64,000 nt of DNA, taken from contig CM075101.1 in NCBI GenBank assembly GCA_037576195.1, positions 30,008,001 to 30,072,000 on the forward strand, written 5' to 3'. Below, one piece after another: positions 33,488 through 43,614 of the stretch. A program made the translations under genes and the position numbers. The notes beneath the pieces were generated by a model, which saw only the letters and a program-made list of their open reading frames with translations, was not told the DNA's origin and did no database searches. The stretch is from Phytoseiulus persimilis (taxonomy: Eukaryota > Arthropoda > Arachnida > Mesostigmata > Phytoseiidae). The stretch's first letter is position 1; every line of letters starts with the position of its first letter.

Positions 33488-36400
33488 CTGAGTAACTTGA
33501 TTGCGTTCATTAAGAAGAGCGGCGCGGGGAATACAGATCTTGTTTCGTCGACCGTCGGTGTCTCTCGCCGGTGCGCTCCAGGTGGCCGCTCCGTGACCGC
33601 TACAGCTACCAGCGAGCGAGCAGCAACTCTGTCCTGTACTCGGCATAACAAAGTATCTTCAAGCTGAGAAACTTCTGCTGGGATCACGTAGGCAGGAAGT
33701 CGGCCCCGTGTCTCGCGCAGAGATTCTGGAACGCGACTCGCTTGAACACGGAGCGAGCTCCAAGTGCGAACTCCTTACAAGCACAAGCTAGAGGACCCCA
33801 GCCACGACAGCATAGCCATTATTAAGCTCCTTAGCTTTTGTCACCTCACAGTGGAGGAGTTTCGGTTTCCCAATTTCGTTACTCTGTGTCCGGAGGTAAC
33901 AATTCTTTATTCCTCCTCAACTTTCCACTCCCGCGAGGACTCCGTCATTCCAGCTTTCGCTCCAGCTTTCTCGGCCCCAGGAGGGCTCGTGTTTCCTTTG
34001 CCCACTCAGACCAAACAGTTTGAGAGCCACACCACTCTGAGCGTTGTCACTTCTGAACCGTCGAGTACGAGTTGCGGAGGAGGGCCTCTCCTCCCTCGCA
34101 CTCGGAGGGAAACTCATAATAACACCTCGGTTCATCTATCTGACAGTTTGTCAGAAGTTATAACATCGGGGTCGTTGGCGTCTTTCACGTCCGTTCGATC
34201 GGCGTTTCGTCTCGACTTTATGCTCTCCCACCCATTTCCGCTTTCCGAGGTAGTCAAAGTTACGGAGAAAGAGAGCTCAGGCAACATGATCGAGATTTAG
34301 AGAAACTCGGATCGCACACAGACTTTCCAATGTTTTCTTCGAGCTAGATGTTTTATCGTTCAGTGAAAAAAATTCTTCCCGCTGCCCTCTAGATTTTTTG
34401 TTGCTTCCGACCCGAAGTATCCTTCCAGCCATTCATTACAAAAAATCCGGACCCTTTGATGTTCCCATTGCTTTTCCCTCTCTCCTAAAAACAAGAGCGC
34501 TCCTTGTTTACTCTCTCTTTTCGCTGTCCGGCGAAGCAGCGTGACTAGCTCGTTTTTTGCGGAGGAAATACATCTCCCAGTCTTTTCCAGGATTCTCTGT
34601 TCTCCTTTCCAGGAGACTGGACGCTGGAAATGACGAACTAGCGCTCGGGGATGTCGAAACACTGCGAACTCGAACAGTTGTCGACCTGAGAGAGGACGGG
34701 ACGGCTCGGACGCTCGGTGAGTTCCATGTCGCCGAGCGAAACCGTTCCCTGGTCCGCCGAGGGCAGCGAAAATTCGAAATGCGGCTCTCCGATCCCGCGT
34801 CTGAACACAACTAACCAGCAGCTATGGCTGGACGGAACGCAACCTCGGAGGAACGTGTTAGAATGCAGACTTAATTAGGAGTTCTATTCCGATGCCTTTT
34901 GTGCGTTTGGGAGGGAGAATAGAAGAGCCTTCAGGGCGCCCAGAACCAGGTGGGAGCACCCCGGGCTCGGAGTGGAAGAAAATTCCCCAGCTTCCTCCCC
35001 GACCGTTCCTCTCCTCCGGGTGCCCCGGACAGCAGATGGGTTCCTGGATTTGACGACGTTCGCACGTTGATTCGGAAGAATAACTACGGCTGAGCCAACT
35101 GAAAACTCGCTTGGCTGCGTTTCCGCCCACAACATTTCTCAGCCGAATAAGAGACCGAGATATACCAAAGCCAGAACTGAAACATTTTCCCACAATGCAC
35201 TAGCGATTATAACATCTGAAGCGATGAATCAGCCGTGAGCATCATGAGGGGAGAAGAAAACGCCGGCGGGAAGACGAGCCAGATGGCAATCGCCGCCGGC
35301 GTCTGTGGAGGCTTTTGATGAGGAATAAAACTTTTCAGAAACGTCTAGCCGAATCTTCTTCCCACAAAGTCACAAACTCTTTTTCGTACCAACAGATTGG
35401 TTTTTCGAGTATTGCTCCTGCGACTCCGGGGCCATCGGCGGGTTCGGAAGCGCTCTGGGACAGAAACCCTACTGGAAGGGTCATAGAAATATTCCGCTCC
35501 CGCCGCCCTCTTCCGAACTCTCTGCCCGTGAGGTTCTGCGGGACGCCGGCGTTACGTATTCCTGCTTTTAATGGGAACAGAAACAGACGGATGACGAGCG
35601 CTGGCTCCTTGAGCGGAACTTGAACTGGATCGACGAAACAGCGCTCTCTCACATGAGACACTAGGAGTCAAAGGCCTTCCAAACAGTCGGCGTAACGGAG
35701 CCACAGCACGGGCTCTAATTTCGTAAGAAGCAGACGGAGCTCTTCTGTGCGTGGGAACGCTCGTATATTTGATTCGTGGCTTCTCGCTCTCTTAGCTGTT
35801 GTGGAACGCCGAGCACAAATCGCGGACACGCGGCCATATCCAGAAATTCCTGCATAACGTAATTATTGTTGTTCGGTCGCTGCAGAGGCTCTTCTTGGTA
35901 TTCGCATATGCACTCCGGTCCACTCGTCCGGCCCCGCACTATCCCGCTGCGGGGATGTCTGACTTCATGGCTGTCGGCTCGGTGCGGGTCGTGCCTTGGA
36001 CAGACTCGGTCGATCGAGTTGTGTAGGTTGGCGCGGCGTGCAGTTGGGCGCCGGTTCGCACAAGCCGAAAAGGCGCATCTCATCCTGTCGTAGCTGGACG
36101 GCGCGCGCCCGGTGTGAAGCAAGCAGCACTCGCAACGCAAATTAACAAAGTTTCATCCCAGACAAACTGCCCGCTTATGCTGTCCTGCCGGCGAGGCCTG
36201 CAGGCCATGCCGCTCGCGCCGCCGTTGCCGCAAGAGCGTTTCCTCGAGCGTGGCCGCGGAAAGCGTCTATTGCAACCTCATCGTAGACTTCAGAACGGCT
36301 CACTCATGCTTCGCGAAGCACCTACTGCCTGCCAGACTTCCTTTGTAACGTTTCTGAATAATTTCAAAACGATCGAGGCCTCATAAGAATTCTTCGTTAT

Positions 36401-36691
36401 GAATTCACTGGGCTTCATGATGCAATGACGCTTCACGAAACTCCTCACTCCGGTTGAGACGTCGCTCCGCGTCGCTCCTCGCGGTCGCTGTCTAGAAACT
36501 TTCACGATCAGCCGTCAGCTCGGGATGATCGTAGCGATGCTTTGTTGATGAATCATTTACAAACTGATGACGATGACAACACGAACCGCGTACGAACTGA
36601 GAAATCACTCACACAACGGATTGTGAAACGGCGCTGCGGATAAACGGAATCGTGAAGAAACACTTGACGCCGTTATTATTCTTCCTGCCAG
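33488..36691. other. no gene supported
   Basis: Frames up to 178 codons (33764-34300 plus), serine- and phenylalanine-rich, without matched splice borders. The end (36675-36691) is a T-rich acceptor tract for the next candidate. Confidence 0.3.
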
Positions 36692-36729
36692 TCGCCATAG
36701 AACAACAGAGCCAGTCGCTTGGTCAGTTT
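36692..36729 (+). CDS. candidate microexon
   Basis: A strong acceptor (ATTATTCTTCCTGCCAG, to 36691) and a GTAAGG donor (GT at 36730) enclose 38 bases that read AIEQQSQSLGQF in phase 1 to phase 0. One frame has an internal stop and the third is open but less natural. No partner exons were traced. Unrecognised. Confidence 0.3.
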
Positions 36730-37125
36730 GTAAGGCGACTTGCCAGCTCAGTAACCGGCGTGACCGGACTACAAACACCGGGCGAACTGAGTCAAGGTCG
36801 CACGCGTTGACATTCTGGACAATAAGTTCGGTGTCGTCGAGCGCTCAAGGCAAGGAAATAAACGACACCCTTTGTGATCTGGACTTCTTATTTCGGCTCG
36901 TTTCTGACCGGACGTACCAGGATGAGTTCAACGATAATTCCATGACCGAGCGACGCGGGACCCTATATACGAAGTTTTTCCGATGCAATCGAGAACGAAG
37001 AGTTCGTGGACGCGAAGCAGTGCTCCAGTCGAGGCCGAAGCTTTAAGGGTCTCGGTACGAGGCTGCAATGTACACCTTGTTTGAAGGGATGACCATATCG
37101 GGTTTCCTCTTGAAACAAGAGCTCC

Positions 37126-37146
37126 GAGCCAGCCAGCCAGCCTGCC
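37126..37146 (+). repeat. (GCCA)n short tandem repeat
   Basis: GAGCCAGCCAGCCAGCCTGC, four near-perfect units. Confidence 0.65.
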
Positions 37147-37204
37147 TTCTTCCTCCCGTCGTCTTCTTTCCATTCTCACCCCTTCCCCCGTCGGACTCTC
37201 GTTA

Positions 37205-37223
37205 CCCCCCCCCCCCCCCCCCC
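37205..37223 (+). repeat. poly(C) run, 19 bases
   Basis: Uninterrupted C19, the longest homopolymer seen in the window, in sequence rich in CCTTCC and CCCC. Confidence 0.9.
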
Positions 37224-37711
37224 TCACAGTGCGGCCCTGGCGTTATCCCGCTGTTGTCCTGCCAGCGGCGGAAGACCACCAAGGCAGCGGTGCAGGAACA
37301 TGGATTCGCGTCAGCTGACGCAGGGCTCTTTTGTTTGACACTGTGAAAGCTTGTCCCCCTGAATCGATCGTCCATCACTGCAACGCTCAGAGGAGGGACG
37401 ATTCCGAAACCATTGGTAACTTTCGAGCGTTTGCTGCTCCAACTGCATCAACGGTCAGTCGCGTCACCGCCAAGCACTAGCAGTCAGATAGTTTCGCTGC
37501 GAACGGTCCAGCAAACATGGCGTTCATCAACAAATGAAGCTTCTATTAATCATTGCGAGTCTGTGTTGTCGTTGGCCCTGAAGCTGGAGCCGTTATTGTT
37601 ATTGGGTGACAGTCTCTCCACGGAAATCCACTTGAATCCAGGTTGAGCGTCGCTTTGCATGCCGTTGGTTTGGGGATTTATTTAATCTCCGGATCCGTTC
37701 CGAAATATCAC

Positions 37712-37905
37712 CTCCCTGGAGTGCTCCGAACAATCTCGCCTAGCATCGTTTCGAATTTCGGCTTGAGCATGGCGGGTTGGAACACAGAAGCGCAGGACTC
37801 AGGATTCCGAGAACGAGCATCAGACATTTCTTTCTGCATAACCTCGAGCGTCGGCTTGCCGAATACGCAACGTGGTTGTTCGATGGGGCCAGGACGCGCC
37901 GGCAG
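37712..37905 (-). CDS. candidate internal exon, minus strand
   Basis: The minus-strand acceptor CACTGCTCTTTCACTCAG lies just before 37905 and a GTGATA donor follows 37712. The 194-base exon reads phase 0 to phase 2 and includes PRCVFGKPTLEVMQKEMSDA and, later, CASVFQPAMLKPKFETMLGE; it has good K/E/M content and few chance-like residues. A second frame (minus 37740-37931) is open but cysteine- and arginine-rich. The upstream candidate at 38023-38083 leaves in phase 2 and so does not fit this frame. Unrecognised. Confidence 0.35.
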
Positions 37906-38022
37906 CTGAGTGAAAGAGCAGTGATGATCATGATCGCCTAATTGATTCTTCAACGAGGAAATCGTTTAAGTATTCCCGATGATGACGGGCCCAACAACGG
38001 CGGTGATGATTCAGCACTTCAC

Positions 38023-38083
38023 GATGTGATCATTGTAGCCTTATTGACACTGCCGGTGCCGCTGATGCTGACCACCGAATCCA
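38023..38083 (-). CDS. small candidate exon, minus strand
   Basis: One of the best acceptors in the window (TCACCCCTGCTCTTCTTCAG on the minus strand) opens a phase-1 frame, DSVVSISGTGSVNKATMIT, ending at a GTGAAG donor in phase 2. The other two frames stop within 20 codons. Its phase does not fit the preferred frame of the 37712-37905 exon, which weakens one or both. Unrecognised. Confidence 0.25.
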
Positions 38084-38335
38084 CTGAAGAAGAGCAGGGG
38101 TGAGAGCAAGGGCGGTGGTCCTAATACAAAAGTTATTAGGCTCGGAAGCAATATTAATAATATATGGACAGATCAACCGACGGACCGGCTGCGAGATGGC
38201 TGCGTGGGCATGACCGGGTGGAATGGAGCAGAGCATGCTGGACAGCCTCATATGGTAACAGCACGTGAAACTGCTCAGGGTGATTGGCGTGGTATTCGGC
38301 CACCAGTGATATGGCCACTTAATCAACGAGTCTAT

Positions 38336-38405
38336 CCATGCCTTCATTCGTCCGTCCGCTGGTTGCTCAGTACGCTCGTCCACCGGTTCCCTCCTTCCGT
38401 CAGTT
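38336..38405 (+). repeat. imperfect tetranucleotide tract (GTCC/TCCG type)
   Basis: CATTCGTCCGTCCGCTGG, then CGTCCACCGG and CTTCCGTCAGTTCG. Confidence 0.5.
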
Positions 38406-39093
38406 CGTTTCCATGTGGAGCTGCGTGCCCGCGCACGGAATCCTCCGCGTGCTGCCACTTCCTGCAGAGAAGCTGCCGGCCTTACGGGTAGAAGGCAACT
38501 CGGCAACAGATATACCTCCCCTCTGGCTCTTCATTGCGAGGAATGGTCCACTTAGCGTAAAGATGATCGTTGCTCATTGACTATACCGCTTACTTATGCG
38601 CTACTCCAGCAACGGAGAGAATAGGGTCGAATAGACGGAACGTCAGTCGTCCGTCGAATCTTCGCATCAGAACAGCGAGGAGGGTTCCTCCGCTCGATAC
38701 CTGTGCCGTCAGTGGGGTGCTGCCTCCTCCCCTGAAGGGAATCCGGCAGGGGCGTTCTGGACGGGAACGAGGGATCGAAAACACGCATTTGTGTGATTGC
38801 CTCTCCAGGGGATTCGCGGAGCGTCAAAATCGTCAACGAGCCGGCCACATGCGCGAACTCAACGAGACAGCACGGAGTCCTCGGAGCTCATGGGAGCGAA
38901 CTAAAAAGAAGTTCTCAGCTCCGAATCTTTCATCAGAGGTGGAGCGAGATCCAGAGGAACGGTCTCAGCCATCAGGTGGTCGCTCAGTCCACCTATTGTG
39001 CTCCCTCCAATCTGGTCGGGATGATTCAGCTTTCGTTTTCATCACAATTTGGGACAGAGAACCTCAGGGGAAGCAGCTGCATTCAACGTCTGG

Positions 39094-39112
39094 GAGAGAG
39101 AGAGAGAGAGAG
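39094..39112 (+). repeat. (GA)n microsatellite, 19 bases
   Basis: Uninterrupted GA repeat. Confidence 0.9.
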
Positions 39113-39497
39113 CCCATTCGACGGAAGGCGGTGTTGTTTGACCCAGCATTGGAAAGAGGTACGGGACGTTGAGCCAGCTCTGCGGAGGTCTCGAACCGGC
39201 GCAAGCCAGTGGGAATTCAAAACAGAGACACTGAATTCAAAGACCACTCTCAGTAGGACGAACTTGGAAAAATATGAAGCGACCAGGCCATAACCGGAGG
39301 ACCAACTGGACTCTGTTACCAAAAGCGTTCAGAAGGAAGCACCGGCCGATCTGGCCACGCGGAATGTTCCCATATAAGAAAGTAGTCCGACGAACAGACT
39401 CAGAAGCGAGCGCCCACGGTTTAGTGCAGGGTATCAGCGCTGTTCTCCAAGACCGCCATGGGCCGCCGCTGGACTGCAGGACCGGCTGCAGGATCCG

Positions 39498-39562
39498 CAT
39501 CGGACGCACAGACCGATCGACCGTCCGCCCGCCCGCCCAACTGACCAACCGACTGACTGGGA
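39498..39562 (+). repeat. imperfect tetranucleotide tract (GACC/GCCC type)
   Basis: CAGACCGATCGACCGTCCGC followed by CCGCCCGCCC and ACTGACCAACCGACTGACTG. Confidence 0.6.
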
Positions 39563-40496
39563 AGAGGGGTCGGTTAGCGGGGGCAGGGCCATTATCGAGC
39601 AACACTTAACTTCTTCGAGGCCACGGAGTGCGGAGCATTCTGGCGCTGCCACCACACCGCCCCCAGGCTTAGGTTCACTTTGTCCGCTCCGCGACCAGCT
39701 CGGCAGCCAGTGGGCCGCCCTCGTTCAGAAGACTTGCTCGCTGAATGACCCGAGAGCCATCCGGGCAAGGCAGGGGCCTCGCGGGCAAAAGCGAAAAGCC
39801 GTTCAATGCCACAAACGGCTATGAGCGAACGGGTCGACATCTGCACAGAGCCAGCACGAGCCAGGAATCGGAGATCGATAGACATACACAGATGGGTCCG
39901 TCGAGCCGCACAAACGGCTCGACGTTTTTTTTTCTCCGTTCTGGGTGCCTTCGAATTCATTCCTCGTCGTCCGCAGTGTGTGTTGACGACACCATTCAGT
40001 GCACCGGAACTCTTCGTTCCCGTCAACCCGGATTTGCGGCATGCGCGGGAAGTCCGCCGACCCGCATGGCCCCGCCAAGACCAACACTAGATGCACGGCG
40101 GGCGAGAGTTTTCGGAGCTCGGTGTTTACTGGTTGCTCTCTCTGTCGAAAAGTTTTCGCTTGTTCGAACCAGTTGGCGCAATGGCAAGCAACCAACACCA
40201 CGGCTGTGTCTTTTAGTGGAGCCCTCTTTGTGTTCCTGATCGGCTGAAAACGACGTAGGTTAAAGAGCAACGGAAGGACAGACGCGCTGAGGAGCCTGCA
40301 AGAGGCTTGCCCGCTAACTTTGGGGGATCCATCGGAGCCTCCCTCTGTGGAGTTTCTCTTTTTTTTCTCACCAGTCCAATTACAAAGCCGCCAAGCACCG
40401 ACTCCGAGGGAAGAGTTCGGGAGCAGACAAACCGGAGAAAGCGCATTGCAGTTAAAAGTTGCCTGGCCTTAACGAATCGGCTGATCTGCTGCTCAG

Positions 40497-40598
40497 ACTG
40501 CCGCTCCTTTTCAATGGAGCCACACTGTGGGAACTCCCAGATCCTCCGAGGCGCACGGGACAGCGAGGAAGGAGTACCGAACAGAAACAAGGAGATCG
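40497..40598 (+). CDS. candidate exon 1 of the 40.5-41.3 kb model
   Basis: An acceptor (CTGATCTGCTGCTCAG, to 40496) and a TCG/GTACGC donor (GT at 40599) bracket 34 codons in phase 0 to phase 0, including HTVGTPRSSEAHGTARKEYR. The frame continues in phase into 40734-40939. All three frames are open here, and an alternative exon from an acceptor at about 40374 would use another frame. Unrecognised. Confidence 0.25.
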
Positions 40599-40733
40599 GT
40601 ACGCACTCGGCGGCTGGAGAGGAACATCGAACGGAGTTCGACTGGGTCTCGAGGGGGACTCAAGCATTCCCTCTGTTTTTCTTCTGCTTACTCCCTCGAA
40701 TATTCAAATAACGTCTACTTCTCATTGTTGCAG

Positions 40734-40939
40734 CTGGGACGGGACGCCAAACTAGACATGACGGTGGAGAGTTTCTCGAGCTGTACGCCGCTGGCATCAT
40801 TTCCGGTGTGGTCACCGGGTCTGCCCGGTGTGGCTCTTCAGACTCCTGAGAGCTCCCGAGTTGGGGTTATCTTTGCTCTTCTCCTCGACGCTTCTCTCGC
40901 GTTGCGACCGAGAACAAGAGGGAGAGGACACCTGAACAG
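40734..40939 (+). CDS. candidate exon 2 of the 40.5-41.3 kb model
   Basis: An excellent acceptor (CTTCTCATTGTTGCAG, to 40733) and a CAG/GTGAAG donor (GT at 40940) bracket 206 bases, phase 0 to phase 2. The product includes LPGVALQTPESSRVGVIFAL, followed by a hydrophobic and then a strongly basic stretch; the hydrophobic part is too short to call a membrane segment with confidence. The phase matches the next acceptor at 41100. A phase-1 reading is open only to a TGA at 40849. Unrecognised. Confidence 0.4.
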
Positions 40940-41100
40940 GTGAAGGAGGTCTGGGCCGGGTTGATGAAGCAACCAGGAGGACACTGTCCTTGCCGTGCTC
41001 CCCTCTTCTCCACAATGACCCTTTACGCTCTCGTTTCCACTTGAGCTTTGTCGTTCAGGGCAAGTCGCGCACCAATGACGGCGCTTTCTCCTCTCAACAG

Positions 41101-41194
41101 GTCTACCGAGCTATTATTAGGGGCGGAATCGTTGTTGTTGATACTTCCTCATGTACAGGTGGCCGGCCCCGAACGACCCTGGAAATATAGCTTC
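41101..41194 (+). CDS. candidate exon 3 of the 40.5-41.3 kb model
   Basis: A strong acceptor (GCGCTTTCTCCTCTCAACAG, to 41100) and a consensus GTAAGT donor (GT at 41195) enclose 94 bases. Phase 2, as required by exon 2, gives STELLLGAESLLLILPHVQV, a leucine-rich hydrophobic run that could be membrane-embedded, then a charged end. A second acceptor inside (CTTCCTCATGTACAG, to 41158) would shorten it to 36 bases. Unrecognised. Confidence 0.4.
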
Positions 41195-41279
41195 GTAAGT
41201 GGTCTCCTGTCACGGAAACGTTTCCGCGTATTTCTATTATGCTATAAGGCGATTATTTTTCCCCCATGCCTCTCCGCAG

Positions 41280-41303
41280 ATGTTCCCATCCTCCGCCGAA
41301 TAA
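41280..41303 (+). CDS. candidate short terminal exon of the same model
   Basis: The acceptor TTTTTCCCCCATGCCTCTCC-GCAG is among the best in the window. In phase 0, as required by the GTAAGT donor at 41195, it adds MFPSSAE and a TAA at 41301-41303. In phase 2 the same acceptor opens a longer, attractive frame (to a TAG near 41406, containing FELKELSEHLVVEPLEV), which would fit a different frame of the preceding exon. The acceptor is more secure than the frame. Confidence 0.3.
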   Translation: MFPSSAE

Positions 41304-41619
41304 GTGTTCCCCGATGCGGACTGCAGCCTCGCTCTCGTCAGCTTTTCGCATTTTTGAACTGAAGGAGCTCTCGGAGCATCTAGTGGTCGAGCCGCTGGAA
41401 GTGTAGCATTTCGATGCGTCATCACTCCTGACGCACTTGTGCCCGTCCATTTGTCGCAAGCGGATGTTTGTTGCTGTCCAATAAAGATAATTGAGCCCGG
41501 GCCATAAACGGCCGCACAATAATGCACAATTTATAATCATTAGCTATGATGTTATGTTCTACGCTCCATGAGTCTCCGCCCGCCGCAGTAGCTGGCTCCA
41601 TCGTTGCCCCGATCCGAAG

Positions 41620-41684
41620 GTGGACTGGCTCGATGGCATCCGATTGCCTCGCCGAGGAACTTCGTGAGGCGCTGAGGAGCATCG
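41620..41684 (+). CDS. candidate exon, possible translation start
   Basis: A superb donor ATCG/GTAAGC (GT at 41685) ends a frame reading MASDCLAEELREALRSI, an acidic amphipathic helix-like segment. The ATG is at 41633 in a weak context. Alternatively the exon begins at 41620 after GTTGCCCCGATCCGAAG. It leaves in phase 1, which fits the acceptor at 41823. Unrecognised. Confidence 0.35.
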
Positions 41685-41823
41685 GTAAGCTTCTCAGCCG
41701 AACGGATGGACGGGCGGGCGCCCCCGTCGGTTGGGGGGAGCAGCAGCGGCTCGGCCATGTTGTGTCGCTTGTTCTAGCGGCCTCGTCCGCTCCCAGTGGG
41801 TCGTTCCTTCCGCTCCGATGCAG

Positions 41824-41966
41824 GATGTGCTGCTATTCCACATCACAGTTGTCATCGCTGGGGCTTTCACAACGATTCACTTGAATGGAATCGGTCGGCC
41901 ACGCTTCCAACCGACCGACCAGCCAAGCGAGCAAGCAGCGATTCGACTGCGGTGGGCGAACAGTGA
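41824..41966 (+). CDS. candidate exon following 41620-41684
   Basis: A strong acceptor (TTCCTTCCGCTCCGATGCAG) in phase 1 opens HRWGFHNDSLEWNRSATLPT and a polar tail to TGA at 41964-41966, joining the previous exon across a 139-base intron. The phase-0 frame is also open, to 42000, with a more hydrophobic start. Part of the region is a GACC-type tetranucleotide tract, which lowers confidence. Unrecognised. Confidence 0.3.
41895..41945 (+). repeat. imperfect tetranucleotide tract (GACC/AGCA type)
   Basis: CAACCGACCGACCAGCC and AAGCGAGCAAGCAGC. Confidence 0.5.
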
Positions 41967-42262
41967 ACTAACTGACCACAGACAAAACGTCAGACACTGA
42001 CAGACTAGGAGACAAGTTCGCGCAGCAAAACATAAATAGAGACGGCAGACGCGATTGTCAAAAGAGTGTGTATTCATTGCTGGCAGCGATCACAAAGGAA
42101 CACCGAGCCAAGAAAAAAACACCGCGGACTCGACCACCGCCGACACAACTACAACCGCGGTGGCTCTGGCGGCTTCGCTCGAACATCGATTGCAGGAGCG
42201 AAGCTGTCACCGGGCTCGTTCCGACGACATCCAATGCGTAATGCCTCATCGCTCTCATTCAG

Positions 42263-42451
42263 TGTAGAGATGAAGAAGGTTTCGTTGTTGGCGCGGACGA
42301 CTCGTTCGACCGTTGCCGCTCCGACGCCATCGACGAGGAGTCGCGATTACCACACGCAGACCAGCTGCGGAACTCCTCAGGCTCTGCAGTTCCTGGAGAG
42401 CCGGTCGCCGCTTCGGTGTCGCGAACAACTCTGTCGAATCTGTTGTTATGA
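42263..42451 (+). CDS. candidate terminal exon, acidic
   Basis: An acceptor (CTCATCGCTCTCATTCAG, to 42262) opens in phase 0 62 codons to TGA at 42449-42451. The product is acidic, with GFVVGADDSFDRCRSDAIDE and a serine/proline-rich end. A plus frame upstream (42055-42267) ends near a GTAATG at about 42237 in a matching phase, but the implied intron would be only about 25 bases, so I do not link them. Unrecognised. Confidence 0.35.
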   Translation, partial: CRDEEGFVVGADDSFDRCRSDAIDEESRLPHADQLRNSSGSAVPGEPVAASVSRTTLSNLLL

Positions 42452-42502
42452 TCACGCAGTGGCTAATTGAACGACAGTTCTTTCTCGCCTGCTCGGATTG
42501 AG

Positions 42503-42591
42503 TGATAAGAAACGAGTTAGTTTCCGGCTGTTTGGCTCGACGCGGTGCTAGAAACAGCTGCCTCGGCACAAATGACTGCCGCGTCCCTCCG
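42503..42591 (+). CDS. candidate exon upstream of 42848
   Basis: An acceptor (TTTCTCGCCTGCTCGGATTGAG, with a G-bearing end) and a CCG/GTGTGT donor bracket 89 bases, phase 1 to phase 0, including ARRGARNSCLGTNDCRVPP. The phase agrees with the exon at 42848-42893. The cysteine and arginine content is typical of chance frames here, and the donor is moderate. Unrecognised. Confidence 0.2.
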
Positions 42592-42847
42592 GTGTGTTTA
42601 TCCTCGGATGATCAACTGCAGCCAGTTAGTTGGTTGTCGGCTCTCTTCGTCCTGACATATGACTGTCGTGCCAGGAGGAGGCGCAGGGACGAGAAAGTGG
42701 AATCGCTGCTCTTCCGAGACGTGATTACTCGTTTCTGCCGAGGGCAACTGCTGTTCTTTCACCGGATGGATGCTAAGCAAACCAATTTCGCGAAGCGACT
42801 CTGTTTACTTTCGGCATATCGTCGTATTTTTATGCTTGCTAGCTTAG

Positions 42848-42893
42848 AATGGACGACCGGCTCCGAACGAACCGGTGTCTCTCATCGAATTAG
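42848..42893 (+). CDS. candidate small exon with strong splice borders
   Basis: The acceptor is T-rich (TATTTTTATGCTTGCTAGCT-TAG, to 42847) and the donor is TTAG/GTAAGC (GT at 42894). The 46 bases read NGRPAPNEPVSLIEL in phase 0 to phase 1. The phase-1 acceptor at 43141 continues directly, giving a natural junction (IELG-YSHMSDND). Another frame from 42743 can use the same donor. Unrecognised. Confidence 0.4.
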
Positions 42894-43141
42894 GTAAGCG
42901 CGACGAGCTCACATCAGATGATGAGCCGACAGCGCCGCCGGGATGAAGCAACGACGCCCACGCAAATCTTGAGAGATTCGAGGGGACGAGAGCGGCTCGT
43001 GGAGTGAGGCCGGGAGGGAAACAACAAATGTTGAGCGAGTGAAAGTGAGGCTAATAGCATATCGCGGAGAGGAAACAATCTGCATACAAAAACGCTCCGA
43101 GGCGAAGAGGAGAATTCCGCCGTTTTCTCTTTATTCCGCAG

Positions 43142-43614
43142 GATATTCGCACATGTCCGATAACGATGCTGTCATTGCAACACCTGCGATGATGATGAGG
43201 CCAATAAAACTGCATTTTGACTCAACGACAAACAGTGTTCCCGAAACGGGCCATGCTTGCGTAACGAAATGTGTTCGGATGAGGAAACGTCTTTCGAACA
43301 TGAGCTACCGATTATGTAAATTGTTGTCTCGTCACAGCGAAAGGTCTCGTTACGACGCACGTGGAACGCTCTCCCGATGGAAAACACCAACGGCCGTAAA
43401 AAACGAGATTGAGTTACCCTCTCAAAATAACGTCGGGAGTTCTATCTCTCCGATTTCTGGCCCCCGCGGTTCCCGTCATGGAGCCCCCTGCATTCACGGA
43501 GCACTTTCGCAAATGATAACTTTGCACATTCGAATACATCCACGGCGAACTTTGGAGACACAGGTTTTGCGAGAAAATCGCAAGGAACGAAGAGGACCGC
43601 GAACGAAAATCTGA
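43142..43614 (+). CDS. candidate terminal exon, 156 codons
   Basis: An excellent acceptor (GTTTTCTCTTTATTCCGCAG, to 43141) in phase 1 opens a long frame matching the GTAAGC donor of 42848-42893 across a 248-base intron. The other two phases stop within 20 codons. The product includes DNDAVIATPAMMMRPIKLHF near its start, a basic middle and a basic C-terminus, ending at TGA 43612-43614. It could end earlier, for example at AAAG/GTCTCG near 43344. The minus-strand frames opposite (43172-43390, 43414-43692) are serine-rich. Unrecognised. Confidence 0.4.

Larger units (their letters stand above)
36730..37711. other. no gene supported; long C run
   Basis: Contains a GCCA repeat (37126-37146) and the 19-base C run at 37205-37223. 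Frames that cross these are not credible. Confidence 0.3.
38084..40496. other. no gene supported; several repeat tracts
   Basis: A 200-codon plus frame (38570-39172) ends inside a GA microsatellite and is unconvincing. Tetranucleotide tracts lie at 38336-38405 and 39498-39562. From 40350 the sequence becomes T-rich with a very good acceptor (TTTCTCACCAG at about 40374) that could open an earlier exon of the 40.5 kb locus. Confidence 0.3.

Noticed and set aside
38570-39172. 200-codon plus-strand open frame
   Set aside because: It runs through the GA microsatellite at 39094 (giving an RERER tail), and its composition is otherwise chance-like.
42055-42262. Plus frame 42055-42267 spliced at GTAATG (about 42237) to the 42263 exon
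   Set aside because: Phase fits, but the implied intron would be about 25 bases, too short for normal splicing.
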